Positions 41,786 to 50,213 of a DNA stretch of 64,000 nt are shown here, in pieces (the first letter of the stretch is position 1; every line of letters begins with the position of its first letter). The notes under the pieces are model-generated. The model was given only the letters and a program-made list of their open reading frames with translations. It searched no databases and was not told where the DNA came from. A program made the translations under genes and the position numbers. Origin of the DNA: JBGAPH01 sp046349955 (GTDB taxonomy: Bacteria; Planctomycetota; Planctomycetia; Pirellulales; JBGAPH01); NCBI GenBank assembly GCA_046349955.1, contig JAXMBI010000004.1, forward strand, positions 186,001 through 250,000, read 5' to 3'.

Positions 41786-41965
41786 TGCTGCGTCCGCGCG
41801 TTCTCGCGCCGCTTCGATGACTGCTCGCGCGCGCTCGTGATGCTCTTCGTCGCAGGCGCAGCAGTCGTCGCAGAGGCCCGAGTCGCAATCGCATTCGGCA
41901 AAGGCCGGTGGCGATCCCTCGACGTCTTCGATCACACAGTTGCATTTGGCGCAGCGGAGGCTCAT
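41759..41965 (-). CDS. cysteine-rich small protein (68 aa), antisense overlap with copA 3' end
   Basis: A 68-residue protein from an ATG at 41965. The first half is Cys-rich: LRCAKCNCV, then ECDCDSGLCDDCCACDEEH, which would suit a metal-binding knuckle. A short charged helix (ARAVIEAARERADA) follows. The Cys pattern is unlike random translation of GC-rich DNA and the gene shares 27 bases of opposite strand with the copA 3' end. Nearness to a copper pump is suggestive of metal binding but this is inference. Other frames here, including a plus-strand one from 41837, lack such features. Confidence 0.5.
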   Translation of the reverse strand: MSLRCAKCNCVIEDVEGSPPAFAECDCDSGLCDDCCACDEEHHERARAVIEAARERADAASEPRPPQP

Positions 41966-42142
41966 GCATCAACGATTATGCATGAGTCGTGCCGCCGCGA
42001 ACAAGACAGACTAAGAAGAGTTCTGCGCGAGGAGTTAGATCACGTTGAGGTGTTTCCCTGGCGCGTAAAACATTAGTTCAATCCGTCGAGTTTGTCGCCA
42101 GCGCGTGGCTACTTTTTGAGCGCGCTAGGGAATCGACGCACC

Positions 42143-44476
42143 TTACTTCGCCGTGTCGAGGGCTTTGATCTCGGCATGGTTGAGCAGGAACTCGCGGCGT
42201 TGCTTGAGGAAATCGCGCAAACTCGGCCGCCGACGCGGACCTTCGTTGCCGCCTTCGGCGCCATCGAGCGACGCGCGAAATTCATCGAGGCTCGCCAGCT
42301 TGCGGGTGTCGTTCGCCAACTCGGGCTCGATCAACTTTCGGTACTCTTCCACCACGGGGCCAAGCTGCGCCCAGTCGAGCTCCTCGGCCAGCGTGCGCAC
42401 ATGCTCCAGGTAGCGCTTCTTCAAGCTGGGCACGGCCAGCAAGCGGCTGCGGAGCGGCTTGCTCGCGTCGTCGGCGCCTACCAGTGGATCGAGATCACCC
42501 CGCCCACCGCCGGGACCGCCAGGTCCACCGGGGCCACCGGGGCCAAAACCGCCGGGGCCGGGACCTCCGGCGTTGCCGGGGCCGGCGGGTCCGCGGCCAC
42601 CGCCGCGGCGGCCGCCGCCAGGCCCGCCGCCGAACATGCCAGGGCCCATCGCCGGCCCAAACGCCTCGTTCATGTCGTGCGGTACGATGTGAAAGCGTCC
42701 CTGGGCGTCGCGGACCAGGCTGTAATCGCTCGCTCGCACCCAATAACCGTCGCCGTTGACGAGCACGTTCTCGAGGGCAAGGAACCACAGCGTTTCATCG
42801 ATCGCGAGCATCGGCTCGAGCGCCGATTCGAGCTGGTCGAGCGGCGTCTGATCGAGCGTCTTGCAGAGCTTGATCAGGGCCTGCCACGACTCCGGATCGT
42901 CCTTGGTCTTGATGTCGAACAGCTTCTTGTACTCGGCGACGTCGTCCCCCAGGTAGTTCAAGCCCGCACGGCCGCCGGGGCTGCCGGGCACCTTCCAGCG
43001 GGCCGCCTTGCCGTCGCCATACCACTGGGCGACCGAATCCTTGTTGAACTGCTGGGCGTTCACAAACAGCCCCCAGCTCTCGCCGTTGATCACCACCTTC
43101 ACAAAGTTCGCTTGGGGCGCCGGCATGTGCTTGCGGGCCAGGTGCGAATAGAGCACGGTATGCAGATGCGTGGGATCTTCGTGGGCGTTGAGCAAGTTGA
43201 GCGTCTTGTTCCCCAGCAGCCGCTGCTTGCCGTCGACCAGGTCGATTGTGAGGTTGAGCGAGCGTTTGTGCTCTTCGTCGACGGTGAAGTACGACGACGC
43301 GCCGCGGAACGAAACGCCGACGCCGGGGTAGCTCTTGCCGTCGACGGTGAGGGTGGCCGGCACCTCGACATCGGAGCGGTAGAAGTCGGCCAGCTCCTTT
43401 TGCCAATCGGGCGCCTCGAAGTCGAGGAACAAGGTGCGAATGATGTTGGGCTCGAAGAGCGGCTCATCGCCGTAGGCAAGGACATCGGCCGGAGTCAGCT
43501 TCGGACCGGGTTTGCCCGGCTCCTCGTTGCCGCGACCGAACGGGCCACCAGGACCGCCGGGGCCGCCACCAGGACCGCCGGGGCCGCGACGGCGGCCGAA
43601 GCCGCCTGGTCCGCCGGGGCCGCGTCGTCCACCGGGACCGCCGGCCGGCTCGGCTTTGGCAGCTTCGCGGGCGAGCTTGCGCTCATCGCTGTTCAGCCAA
43701 CCATCTTTGTTGGCGTCGAAGCGGGCGAGCAGTTTCCTCTCTTGCCCCATGGGACCGCCGGGACCGCCAAAGCCCATCTGCGGAAACTTGAACTCGGGGC
43801 CCTTGAGTTCGTCCCACTGTTTGCGCTGCGCGTCGGTGAGCACGGCCAGCGCTGCCTCGTTATTGCCCTGCGGCCCCCCTGGGCCGCCCGGGGGCCCGAA
43901 GCCGGGGCCGCCTGGTCCGCCCGGAGGAGGTCCGAAGCCACCCGGCCCCCCCGGGGGTCCGAAGCCTGGGCCAGCCGGGCGGACCTTGTCGGCCAGATCG
44001 CGGCGTTGCTCTTCACTCAAGCCGAGCTTGTCGGCGATGTCTTGGCGGGCGAGCGCCGAAGCGCCTTCGCGCTGCAGCCGCAGTTGCTCGAGCCGCGCGA
44101 ATTGCTTCTCGTCGAGAGCCTGCTTGAGCTTTTCGTTGGCTTGCTTGGCGCCGGCCTCGCTCTTCTCGCGCATGGCCGCAAAGCGTTGCTCGCGCTCTTC
44201 GTCGCTCAGCTCATCGAGCTCTTCGGGGCGAAGCGCTTCGAAGCCAGCGCGCATCTGCTCTTCCTGCTCCTCGCGCAGGGCGGCGACCTTCTTCTGCTGT
44301 TCCTCGCTGAGGCCGAGCTCCTTCTGCACCTCGGGCATTTCGAGCAGCATGCCCACCGCCATGGGGCCGCCGAAGTTGAACATGAAGGGGCCGCCCGGTC
44401 CGCCACGGCGGCCTTGTGCCCAGGCCAGCGAGGCCAGCAGCAAGCACACGAGGGTGCAACGAACGAGCGTCTTCAT
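42143..44476 (-). CDS. CotH kinase-family protein with collagen-like Gly-Pro repeats and an EF-hand
   Basis: A 777-residue secreted protein with a signal peptide (LVCLLLASLAWAQ). Residues ~45-170 are helical (QKELGLSEEQQKKVAALREEQEE, a Spy/CpxP-like look). Long glycine-proline tracts follow (GGPGG units, residues ~165-215 and ~275-320, and again ~640-680). An EF-hand-like loop, ARFDANKDGWLNSDE, sits at ~250-265. The CotH kinase core is ~330-630: DVEVPATLTVDGKSYPGVGVSFRG, KTLNLLNAHEDPTHLHTVLYSHLARK, ENVLVNGDGYWVRASDYSLVRD, and HIVPHDMNEAFG with the catalytic-type Asp. CotH proteins phosphorylate extracellular or spore-coat proteins in other bacteria; here a matrix or cell-wall role is plausible. 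It is downstream of the DUF4956 and VTC genes on the same strand. Confidence 0.88.
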   Translation of the reverse strand: MKTLVRCTLVCLLLASLAWAQGRRGGPGGPFMFNFGGPMAVGMLLEMPEVQKELGLSEEQQKKVAALREEQEEQMRAGFEALRPEELDELSDEEREQRFAAMREKSEAGAKQANEKLKQALDEKQFARLEQLRLQREGASALARQDIADKLGLSEEQRRDLADKVRPAGPGFGPPGGPGGFGPPPGGPGGPGFGPPGGPGGPQGNNEAALAVLTDAQRKQWDELKGPEFKFPQMGFGGPGGPMGQERKLLARFDANKDGWLNSDERKLAREAAKAEPAGGPGGRRGPGGPGGFGRRRGPGGPGGGPGGPGGPFGRGNEEPGKPGPKLTPADVLAYGDEPLFEPNIIRTLFLDFEAPDWQKELADFYRSDVEVPATLTVDGKSYPGVGVSFRGASSYFTVDEEHKRSLNLTIDLVDGKQRLLGNKTLNLLNAHEDPTHLHTVLYSHLARKHMPAPQANFVKVVINGESWGLFVNAQQFNKDSVAQWYGDGKAARWKVPGSPGGRAGLNYLGDDVAEYKKLFDIKTKDDPESWQALIKLCKTLDQTPLDQLESALEPMLAIDETLWFLALENVLVNGDGYWVRASDYSLVRDAQGRFHIVPHDMNEAFGPAMGPGMFGGGPGGGRRGGGRGPAGPGNAGGPGPGGFGPGGPGGPGGPGGGRGDLDPLVGADDASKPLRSRLLAVPSLKKRYLEHVRTLAEELDWAQLGPVVEEYRKLIEPELANDTRKLASLDEFRASLDGAEGGNEGPRRRPSLRDFLKQRREFLLNHAEIKALDTAK

Positions 44477-44550
44477 GGATTAGGTCCTTGTGCGGCGGAG
44501 AAGCGCCTGCGGGCGCGGGAAGGTTCGGAGGTGATTCGAATTGCCGGCGA

Positions 44551-44586
44551 CCCTCACCCCGGCCCTCTCCCACGGGGAGAGGGAGC
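44551..44586. repeat. small inverted repeat (CCCTCTCCC/GGGAGAGGG family), copy 2
   Basis: ccctcaccccggccctctcc at 44551-44570 is followed by cacggggagagggag; the ccctctccc/ggggagaggg arms form a hairpin between CotH and DUF4956 genes. Similar copies are at 20604 and 56090. Confidence 0.6.
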
Positions 44587-44592
44587 CAGAGG

Positions 44593-45288
44593 CTACAGTT
44601 CGCGGCGGAGTTCGACGCTTTGCACGCCTTCGAGGCGATTGAGCGCGTCGATCGTGTCGGCTGGGGAAATGCCCGGCCGCAGACGGATGCGATAGGTGAC
44701 TTCTACAGCCGCTCCCTTTTGGCTCGTGCTGCCAGACACCAAGCTCCAGTGGCTGCAATACGTGGAAAGCGGCTCTTTGAGTACAGTCTCGGCGCTGCGC
44801 CCAATACCGACGCGCACCGTGAGACGCGAATCTTCGTCGATCCACGGGTTGGGCGATCGCCGCGGCTGCGTGGCCAGCGCCGCGGCGCCCACGATCACGA
44901 ACCCAATCACCGCCACGAGCAAGTGGTTGGCGCCAACCGCCATCCCCACCACCACGGCGAAAATCACGAACGCGATGTCGAGCGTATCTTCCACCACGGT
45001 GCGAAACCGCACGATCGACAGCGCTCCCACCAGGCTGAACGCGCGGGCAATATGGTCGCCAATCACCTGGGTGACCATGGCGATCAGGATCGCCAGCAGC
45101 ACGAGAGTGGAGGGAAACGAGGGGGAAATTGTGTGGTTGCGGCGCACAAGGCGGTAGAGCTGCGCCACGGCGTAGCCTAGGGCCATCGCCGCCACCAGCC
45201 GCAGACCTAGCGCCGCCGCATGTTGCCAGCTAAAGGCCGACGAGCCATCGGCAGGCGAATGATACGTCGGGTTCAGCCAATCGGGCAT
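44593..45288 (-). CDS. DUF4956 membrane protein
   Basis: A 231-residue protein with four membrane segments in its first two-thirds: residues ~28-45 (LGLRLVAAMALGYAVAQLYRL), ~58-80 (STLVLLAILIAMVTQVIG), ~100-120 (IAFVIFAVVVGMAVG) and ~122-138 (LLVAVIGFVIVGAAAL). The conserved DUF4956 signature SLVGALSIVRFRT is at residues ~86-98. The C-terminal ~90 residues are soluble (RLTVRVGIGRS, VEVTYRIRLRPGIS), similar to an ACT/MgtC-C-like domain. It lies between the VTC gene (51-base gap) and CotH. This trio is known to cluster in bacteria, and the role in surface phosphorylation/polyphosphate is unresolved. Confidence 0.87.
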   Translation of the reverse strand: MPDWLNPTYHSPADGSSAFSWQHAAALGLRLVAAMALGYAVAQLYRLVRRNHTISPSFPSTLVLLAILIAMVTQVIGDHIARAFSLVGALSIVRFRTVVEDTLDIAFVIFAVVVGMAVGANHLLVAVIGFVIVGAAALATQPRRSPNPWIDEDSRLTVRVGIGRSAETVLKEPLSTYCSHWSLVSGSTSQKGAAVEVTYRIRLRPGISPADTIDALNRLEGVQSVELRREL

Positions 45289-45339
45289 GGAGCGGGCGCA
45301 GCCGGCAAAACGCGTTGGGGCGTAAACAGGGTTGCGGGC

Positions 45340-46095
45340 TTAGGCGGTGCGCAAACGGGCAGCCGCGTTCGACTCGGCCGGCTCGCGGGTCAACCGCTCG
45401 TGCAGGCCGCAGAGCAACACGCTGTGCCGATACTTCGACACGCCCATTGGCTCGAGGCCCAACTCGCGGATCAAGCCCTTGAAGACCGCCGGCATCGCCA
45501 CGCGGTATTTGAACTCAACAATGCTCCGCCCGTCGAGCACCTGCAAGCCCTCGGTGGCGAGCGGGAAACCGATGTCGTCGGTCGCCAGGCAGCGGACATT
45601 GCGGTCGACGGTGAAGCGGATCGGACCCTCGGGGGTCATGCCGACGCGGGCGATGCGGTCGTACACGACCGACACCTTCGGCGCGAGGCCGCGGAGGTCG
45701 AGCCGGCGGCGGAACCAGTGCGCCGGCCAACCGGGGCGCTGGCGGCCGTCGACCAGCCAGTCCAATTCCTCGGGCACGATCGCGCTGCGGCGCTTGGTGA
45801 CGATGCCGCGGAACTTGGCCTTCCGCTCGGTGTAGATCAGCGGCTCGGCGCCGTAACGGCGCAACCGCAGCTTGCGGCGAGCATGGGCCCCGACCCGGCG
45901 ATACACCGCCAGGTCGGGCGTGTCGAAGTACAGGCTGTGAATGCGGTAGCCATCGCCCCGGCCCGGTTCGGCATGCGGATCGGCGGCCAGTAGCTCCCGG
46001 GCGCTCGCGAGCAGGGCGTCGGCCCGGGCATCCTCGACCAGAAACTTGATCTCGTAGGCGCCGGGACGCGGCTCGGGCAGAGGACTCACCGGCAT
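45340..46095 (-). CDS. VTC domain-containing polyphosphate polymerase-like protein
   Basis: A 251-residue VTC-domain (tunnel metal fold) protein. The basic tunnel residues are arranged as in the polyP polymerase VTC4: YEIKFLV near the N-terminus, SLYFDTPDLAVY, KLRLRRYG, TERKAKFRG with Lys/Arg pairs, and IVEFKYRVAMPA, ending in a conserved Lys-containing SKYRHSVLLCG. It could polymerise phosphate or adenylate-like substrates; the exact reaction is not proved by sequence. The ATG at 46095 is the start. It is the first gene of the VTC-DUF4956-CotH unit, whose members co-occur in many bacteria. Confidence 0.88.
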   Translation of the reverse strand: MPVSPLPEPRPGAYEIKFLVEDARADALLASARELLAADPHAEPGRGDGYRIHSLYFDTPDLAVYRRVGAHARRKLRLRRYGAEPLIYTERKAKFRGIVTKRRSAIVPEELDWLVDGRQRPGWPAHWFRRRLDLRGLAPKVSVVYDRIARVGMTPEGPIRFTVDRNVRCLATDDIGFPLATEGLQVLDGRSIVEFKYRVAMPAVFKGLIRELGLEPMGVSKYRHSVLLCGLHERLTREPAESNAAARLRTA

Positions 46096-46224
46096 GGGGC
46101 GACTTCCAAAGGGGTACGGAGCGTCAGGGCCCTAACCAAATCCTAACAAGGTTCTAACACCCTCCTCAATCAGTCGCCAAGAGGCCCCCCACGCCGCCGC
46201 GCGATTCTGGAGGTCCTGATCCGC

Positions 46225-47565
46225 CTAGTCCCCTACGCAGTACAGCCGGTTGGCGCTCCGTAGCAGCAGCCGCTCTCCCGCCACCGCAGCCGACGCCCAA
46301 AACAGCCCCTCGAGCGGATTGGCGGCCAGAACTTGGAACGTCGGCCCCGCCGCCAGCACGGTGGTCAGCCCGTTCTGGTCCAGGCAATACACCTTTCCGC
46401 CCGCTGCCCACGGGGAGGCGGTAAACCCGGCGGCGCCAGGCAACCGCTGCCGGTAGAGTTGTTTTCCGGTGGCAGAATCCAGGCAGCGGACCAGGCCGCT
46501 TTGCTGCTGGAGCACGTAGACGCACCCCTCGTAGACCAGGGGCGAGGCCACGCGGTAGGCGCTCAGCGGCACGCTCCAGGCGACGAACTCGCTCGCCCCG
46601 CCTGCCGCCGAAAGGTTGCCGCTGCCGCCGGGGCGGATCGCCGTCAGCCGGCCGCTGCGCCCCATGAGGCGGTCATAGGAGTCGACCACGAGCAGTTCGG
46701 CCGTGCCGACCGGCGTGGCCGCGGTCCGGCCATAGCCGTCGAGCTCCCACAGCACGGCGCCGGTCGCCGGATCGTAGGAGCTCATCTTTCCGCCGCCGGC
46801 TGCCACCAGCTCGGTTCGCTTTGCATTCCGCCAGAGAAACGGAGTCGACCAGTTCGAACGCTCGTCGCGGGCCACGCGCCAGCGTTCCTCGCCCGTTTGC
46901 TTGTCGAGGGCGACCAAGAAGGACTGCCGGTCGTTATCGCACTGAAGGTACACCAAGTCCTCGTGCAAGACGGGCGAGCTGCCGGTCCCCCAGCCGAACT
47001 GCGTGGGAAACGTGCCTAGGTCTTTGCTCCACAGCAGCTTGCCGGCGAAGTCGTAGCAATAGACGCCGGCCATGCCGAACGAGGCGATCACGCGCTCGCC
47101 GTCGGCGGCGGCGGTTTCCGAAGCGTAGCTGTTGCTGGGATGAATGTGGTTCGAGGGCGCGCCCTCGTGGGCCACCTGATCCCAAAGAATCTTGCCGGAA
47201 GGGGCGTCGAGACAGAGCACGCGCCAGCGGTAGGTTTCCTTCGGCGGCGGCGGCTCGCCCCCGACCCCCAGCATCCGCAGCCCAGAAACGCCGGGGCTCC
47301 AGTCGAAGCGAAACGCCTTGTCCTGACCATTCTCGGCCGTGGTGAGGAACACGCGGTCCCCCCACACCACCGGCTGCGACCACCCCAGCCCCGGCAGCTC
47401 GGCTTGCCAGACAAGACGCTTGGCTGCGTTCCACTCGGTCGGCAGTTTGACGGCGGCAATTCCGTCGCCCTGCGGACCGCGGAATTGCGGCCACTCTTCG
47501 GCGCTGGCCGCAGCCAGCAGCAACGCCCAGGTCAAGCTGCAGATCACGCCGGTCGACAATCGCAT
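46225..47565 (-). CDS. PQQ-like beta-propeller secreted protein
   Basis: A 446-residue secreted protein with a signal peptide (VICSLTWALLLAAASAEE). The remainder is an eight-bladed quinoprotein-type propeller: WPQFRGPQGDGIAAVKLPTEW is the classic planctomycete opening. It continues with GLGWSQPVVWGDRVFL, VLCLDAPSGKILWD, VYCYDFAGKLLWS, LVYLQCDNDRQSFLVALDKQTGEERWR, MSSYDPATGAVLWELDG and VYCLDQNGLTTVLA. True PQQ-binding residues were not identified, so it may be a structural propeller rather than a dehydrogenase. The ATG at 47565 starts the signal peptide. It is downstream of the rRNA methyltransferase gene with a 228-base gap. Confidence 0.88.
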   Translation of the reverse strand: MRLSTGVICSLTWALLLAAASAEEWPQFRGPQGDGIAAVKLPTEWNAAKRLVWQAELPGLGWSQPVVWGDRVFLTTAENGQDKAFRFDWSPGVSGLRMLGVGGEPPPPKETYRWRVLCLDAPSGKILWDQVAHEGAPSNHIHPSNSYASETAAADGERVIASFGMAGVYCYDFAGKLLWSKDLGTFPTQFGWGTGSSPVLHEDLVYLQCDNDRQSFLVALDKQTGEERWRVARDERSNWSTPFLWRNAKRTELVAAGGGKMSSYDPATGAVLWELDGYGRTAATPVGTAELLVVDSYDRLMGRSGRLTAIRPGGSGNLSAAGGASEFVAWSVPLSAYRVASPLVYEGCVYVLQQQSGLVRCLDSATGKQLYRQRLPGAAGFTASPWAAGGKVYCLDQNGLTTVLAAGPTFQVLAANPLEGLFWASAAVAGERLLLRSANRLYCVGD

Positions 47566-47793
47566 GGCAAACCTCCTGCTAGCGGCCGGTGTGAAATGAT
47601 TGAAGCGCTCCTCACACCGCCGCATTTGTTTTCGCCCAGCATACGCATCTCTTGGGCGGCATTCCCTTGGCGAACCCTTGATCATACTGCTCGAGCCTGC
47701 CCGGGACGGTTTCGCGGGCCTGCTTGTCGCCCGCCGGTCGGCGCCGTAAGAAAAGTTGCAGTTGGGACTTGCCGTCCACGCCGGCGAGGGAAG

Positions 47794-49044
47794 TCACACC
47801 ACGCGGCAGATCACGCACTTCAGGTAGTCCCCCTCGAGCGAGCTCACGCTCACCGGGTGATCCGGCGCGGGGCCGCGCTGTTCGAGCACCTGAATCTGCC
47901 GTTTGCTCTGCTGCGCCACCCCAGCCAGCATGTCGAGGAACTCCTCGCGGCTTACCCGCCCCGTGCAACTGCACGTGATCAGAAAGCCCCCCGGCTCGAG
48001 CAGGTCGACGGCTACGCGGTTCAGCCGGTGGTAAGCCCGCAGCGCCTTTTCCACGTTGTCGCCGCTCGAGGCGAACTTGGGTGGGTCGAGGATGACGGCG
48101 CCGAACTTTTCGCGCGCACCACGCAACGCGTCGAGCCGCTCGAAGCAGTCGCCGGCTTCGAAGCGGGCATTGGCAAAGCCGTTGAGGGCGGCGTTGGCCT
48201 TGGCCAGTTCCACCGAGCGCTCGCTGGTGTCGACGCCGAGCGTCTCGCGGGCGCCGGCCTGGATCGCCGCCAGGCTGAAGCCGCCCGTATAGCAGAACAG
48301 GTCGAGCGTACGGCGGCCGCGGCAGAACTCGGCCGCTCGGCGGCGGTTCTCGCGCTGATCGAGATAGAAGCCAGTTTTCTGACCGCCACGAAGATCGACG
48401 CCAAACCGTAGACCGTTTTCTTCGATGAACACAGGGCCCTCGGGGGTCGCGCCATGCACCGTGCGGTCCTCGGCCGCCATGCCTTCGCTCTTGAGCATCT
48501 GCCGGTCGTGCCGCACCAGCACGCTCTTCGGATGCAGCAGTTCGACGAGGCTAGGCACGAATTCGTCGACCCGCTTGGACATGGCCAGCGCCGTGACCAG
48601 GACGACGACGTGCTCGCCGTAGCGGTCGACCACCAGGCCGCTGAGCCCGTCGGCCTCGCTGAAGACGAGCCGCGCGGCGCCTTGGGGACGATCGTATCCC
48701 AGGTCGCGTCGCAACTGCACGGCCGTCTCCAGTCGCTGCCGCCAGAACGCGGCGTCGAGCGGCTCGGCGGGAGACCAAGTGTAGAGCCGCACCTGGATAC
48801 GGCTCGCACGATTGAGCAGGCCACGGGCGATCCACTTTCCCTTGTCGCAAAGGAGATCGACTGCGTCGCCATCGGCGGCTGCTGGATCGATCCGTTCGAT
48901 CGCGCTGTCGAGCACCCAGGGGTGACGGCCGTAGAACGGCCGCGCTTTGCGCGGCTTGAGCTGCACCTGGGGCAGCGCGAGGCCCGGCGCCCGCTCGGTG
49001 ACGAGCGTCGCCTCGGAAGATTCGGAAGAGACGTCGTCGCTCAT
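47794..49044 (-). CDS. class I SAM-dependent rRNA methyltransferase (RlmI-like)
   Basis: A 416-residue protein resembling the 23S rRNA m5C methyltransferase RlmI/RlmK-L family. The N-terminal PUA domain is about residues 28-100 (PQVQLKPRKARPFYGRHPWVLD). The SAM-dependent core begins ~240 with RTLDLFCYTGGFSLAA (motif I), VDTSERSVELAKANAALNG (motif II), FGAVILDPPKF (motif IV) and LITCSCTGRVS, which holds the Cys used by m5C methyltransferases. It starts at the ATG at 49044, which overlaps the stop of the PEP-hydrolase-family gene by 4 bases. Base specificity cannot be assigned with certainty. Confidence 0.86.
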   Translation of the reverse strand: MSDDVSSESSEATLVTERAPGLALPQVQLKPRKARPFYGRHPWVLDSAIERIDPAAADGDAVDLLCDKGKWIARGLLNRASRIQVRLYTWSPAEPLDAAFWRQRLETAVQLRRDLGYDRPQGAARLVFSEADGLSGLVVDRYGEHVVVLVTALAMSKRVDEFVPSLVELLHPKSVLVRHDRQMLKSEGMAAEDRTVHGATPEGPVFIEENGLRFGVDLRGGQKTGFYLDQRENRRRAAEFCRGRRTLDLFCYTGGFSLAAIQAGARETLGVDTSERSVELAKANAALNGFANARFEAGDCFERLDALRGAREKFGAVILDPPKFASSGDNVEKALRAYHRLNRVAVDLLEPGGFLITCSCTGRVSREEFLDMLAGVAQQSKRQIQVLEQRGPAPDHPVSVSSLEGDYLKCVICRVV

Positions 49045-49874
49045 GAACGGACTTTCAAACGGGTGAATTCGCGGACGCGGTTTTCGATCGCCGGCTCCAC
49101 GGGCAGCCGCTCCATGGAGCTCGCGCCGTAGAAGCCGACTACGCCGTGGGTGTGGTCGAGGATGAATTGGGCGTCCTCGGGCTCGGCGATCGGTCCGCCG
49201 TGGCAGAGGACGAGCACATCGGCCCGCTGGCGCCGGGCGGCGTCGTGCATCGCCTGCACGAGCTTGGCGCCGGTCGACAGGTCGACCGCCGTGCCGGCGC
49301 CGATCGTGCCTTTGGTCGTCAGCCCGAGGTGAGCGATCACGATGTCGGCCCCGGCGGCCGCCATGGCCTGGGCTTCGTCGGGGGTGAACGCATAGGGCGT
49401 TGTAAGTAGATCCAGCTCGCGGGCGGCGCGGATCAGATCGACCTCGAGGCCAAAGCCCATCCCGGTCTCTTCCAAGTTCTGGCGGAAGACGCCGTCGAAG
49501 AGGCCAACCGTGGGAAAGTTCTGCACGCCGGCAAAGCCCGCGGCGGCGACGTCGCGGAGGAAACGCGGAATGATGCGAAAAGGGTCGGTGCCGCAAACGC
49601 CGGCGAGCACGGGCGTGTGCCGGACCACGGGCAGCACCTCGCGTGCCATGTCCATGACGATGGCGTTGGCGTCTCCATAGGGGAGCATGCCGGCCAAGGA
49701 GCCGCGCCCCGCCATGCGGAAGCGACCCGAATTGTAGATCACGAGCAGATCGACGCCGCCCGCTTCCGACATTTTGGCGCTAATGCCCGTGCCGGCGCCG
49801 CCCCCGACGATCGGCTGGCCGGCGGCGAGTTTGGCGCGCAGGCGGGCAAGGATTTCTTCACGACGGCTGGGCAT
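49041..49874 (-). CDS. phosphoenolpyruvate hydrolase-family TIM-barrel protein
   Basis: A 277-residue TIM-barrel protein of the PEP-hydrolase family (PF09370-type). Sequence order: ILARLRAKLAAGQPIVGGGAGTGISAKMSEAGGVDLLVIYNSGRFRM (residues ~8-54, cited by parts), VLPVVRHTPVLAGVCGTDPFR (residues ~80-100), GVQNFPTVGLFDG, TPDEAQAMAAAGADIVIAHLGLTT and VLCHGGPIAEPEDAQF, where Gly-Gly-Pro and Glu residues line the barrel mouth. Enzymes of this family act on phosphoenolpyruvate-type substrates, but the physiological reaction here is unknown. It is the first gene of a pair with the rRNA methyltransferase (4-base overlap). Confidence 0.85.
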   Translation of the reverse strand: MPSRREEILARLRAKLAAGQPIVGGGAGTGISAKMSEAGGVDLLVIYNSGRFRMAGRGSLAGMLPYGDANAIVMDMAREVLPVVRHTPVLAGVCGTDPFRIIPRFLRDVAAAGFAGVQNFPTVGLFDGVFRQNLEETGMGFGLEVDLIRAARELDLLTTPYAFTPDEAQAMAAAGADIVIAHLGLTTKGTIGAGTAVDLSTGAKLVQAMHDAARRQRADVLVLCHGGPIAEPEDAQFILDHTHGVVGFYGASSMERLPVEPAIENRVREFTRLKVRS

Positions 49875-50213
49875 GGGGGCGAGGGAACCGGGGAAGGCAG
49901 CTAGGGAAACCGACCAGTTTATCAGAACAGGGAGCGGGGCTCGACCGGGCCAGACTACCGCGCCGGGGCTGTGCGAGGCTCCGCAGATCCGACCATTGGT
50001 CGCGGAGCGACCACCGAAAATAGCCCCGCAGTTCCACTGCGGGGTCGACAAGCGCGAAACTCATCGCGTGCCGGCTGGCAAGCGGTGATGCTCCCGCGTG
50101 AGGCGTTCCCCACGTTGAAACGTGGGGCTATTCTCACGTGCTGCCTCCGGCAGCTTTCGAACGGGACGGTGAACGCGATTGAAAGCGCGGGCCCACGGGC
50201 GAGCGTTTCCGCA
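49875..50213. other. intergenic region with two hairpins and inverted repeats
   Basis: A 339-base gap. One hairpin is ccccgcag (50024-50031) with ctgcgggg (50037-50044). A second is ccccacg (50108-50114) with cgtgggg (50121-50127). The outer words gaaaatagcccc (50016-50027) and ggggctattctc (50124-50135) are inverted copies of each other, so the two hairpins form one palindromic element. A ggtcgcggagcgacc hairpin is at 49998-50012. No gene is seen. Confidence 0.6.

Noticed and set aside
41837..42076. Plus-strand 79-residue frame over the Cys-rich small gene
   Set aside because: No motif or composition signal, and it conflicts with the Cys-patterned minus-strand frame.
42092..44695. Long plus-strand open frame opposite the CotH gene, including low-complexity glycine and alanine runs
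   Set aside because: The low complexity comes from the antisense of the Gly-Pro tracts. The minus strand holds the CotH kinase motifs and a signal peptide.
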